Shown: positions 63,893-64,000 of the stretch, one piece after another
Layout of the letters: every line of letters begins with the position of its first letter
Numbering within the stretch: the stretch's first letter is position 1
Origin: Weissella viridescens
GTDB lineage: Bacteria > Bacillota > Bacilli > Lactobacillales > Lactobacillaceae
Direction of reading: 5' to 3'
Assembly: GCF_001437355.1 (NCBI RefSeq)
Contig: NZ_JQBM01000001.1
Span: 62,001 to 126,000 of the forward strand
Length of the DNA stretch: 64,000 nt
Program-made: the position numbers and the translations under genes
The notes under the pieces: model-generated
What the model saw: only the letters and a program-made list of their open reading frames with translations
Told to the model about the DNA's origin: nothing
Databases searched by the model: none

Positions 63893-64000
63893 ACGCTCAT
63901 CTTATCGAAATTCTGTCGTGAATAGGGGACTTGTGACTAAACCACAATAAAATTTACCTTTCGCTGTGATTTCTCAATAATTATTAATGTTTTTTTATAA

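Noticed and set aside
1..64000. CRISPR arrays, insertion sequences, rRNA and tRNA genes
   Set aside because: No regularly spaced repeats, transposase frames or intact structural RNA patterns were seen apart from the T-box leader.

Overview
The window looks like a chromosomal segment of a heterofermentative lactic acid bacterium, most likely Weissella or a close relative (Lactobacillales). This rests on low GC, strong AGGAGG-type ribosome binding sites, the gene families present, and a 2-hydroxyacid dehydrogenase closely resembling the L-HicDH known from Weissella confusa. No rRNA, tRNA, CRISPR array or insertion sequence was seen.

Layout. 1-771: 3' part of an MFS transporter. About 840-4080: a small integrated element reduced to a lysogeny module (integrase, two membrane proteins, ImmA-like protease, Xre repressor). 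4387-13648: housekeeping block (PhoPR-like two-component system, udk, ytpR, murC, a Bax-inhibitor-like protein, polA). 13.8-18.9 kb: small accessory genes, a broken ASCH gene, a broken acetyltransferase and pepC. 19.0-26.3 kb: a T-box-controlled MetQ-like binding protein and a complete oligopeptide transporter (oppDFBC plus oppA). 27.6-40.7 kb: a purine operon purEKCSQLFMNHD ending in fhs, which makes the 10-formyl-THF used by PurN and PurH. 40.8-49.5 kb: ribB, a broken Rgg-like regulator divergent from a dehydrogenase, L-HicDH, gluconate permease, an aminotransferase plus broken second HicDH, and galM. 49.5-51.0 kb: small genes of unknown function. 51.1-63.9 kb: mutM-coaE-dnaB-dnaI, yibEF-like genes, an ArlRS/LisRK-like two-component system, a nucleoid-associated protein, an amino-acid permease, yidC, a thioredoxin-like protein and a TetR regulator.

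Genes that work together. Peptide uptake (opp), peptide cleavage (pepC) and amino-acid catabolism (aminotransferase, then L-HicDH: amino acid to 2-keto acid to 2-hydroxy acid) form a theme. The two catabolic promoters are almost identical, and a TGAGAA motif recurs at the pepC and opp promoters.

Two signals stand out. (1) Nine gene-disrupting or probable gene-disrupting lesions lie in eight genes: single-base indels in ASCH, purF, purD, yibE and the aminotransferase leader; two slippage-type tandem duplications (43 bp and 20 bp); and two TAA codons apparently replacing CAA (purF, HicDH-2). They could be real decay, a mutator history or an error-prone assembly. (2) Three proteins that are normally lipoproteins in Gram-positives (MetQ, OppA, YidC) all lack the lipobox cysteine, suggesting that this lineage has dispensed with lipoprotein anchoring for them. 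I did not find a clear new multi-gene defence or biosynthetic system. The best candidates for something undescribed are the shared amino-acid promoter motif, the lipobox loss, and the small-gene clusters at 2.1-4.1 kb and 49.9-50.7 kb.
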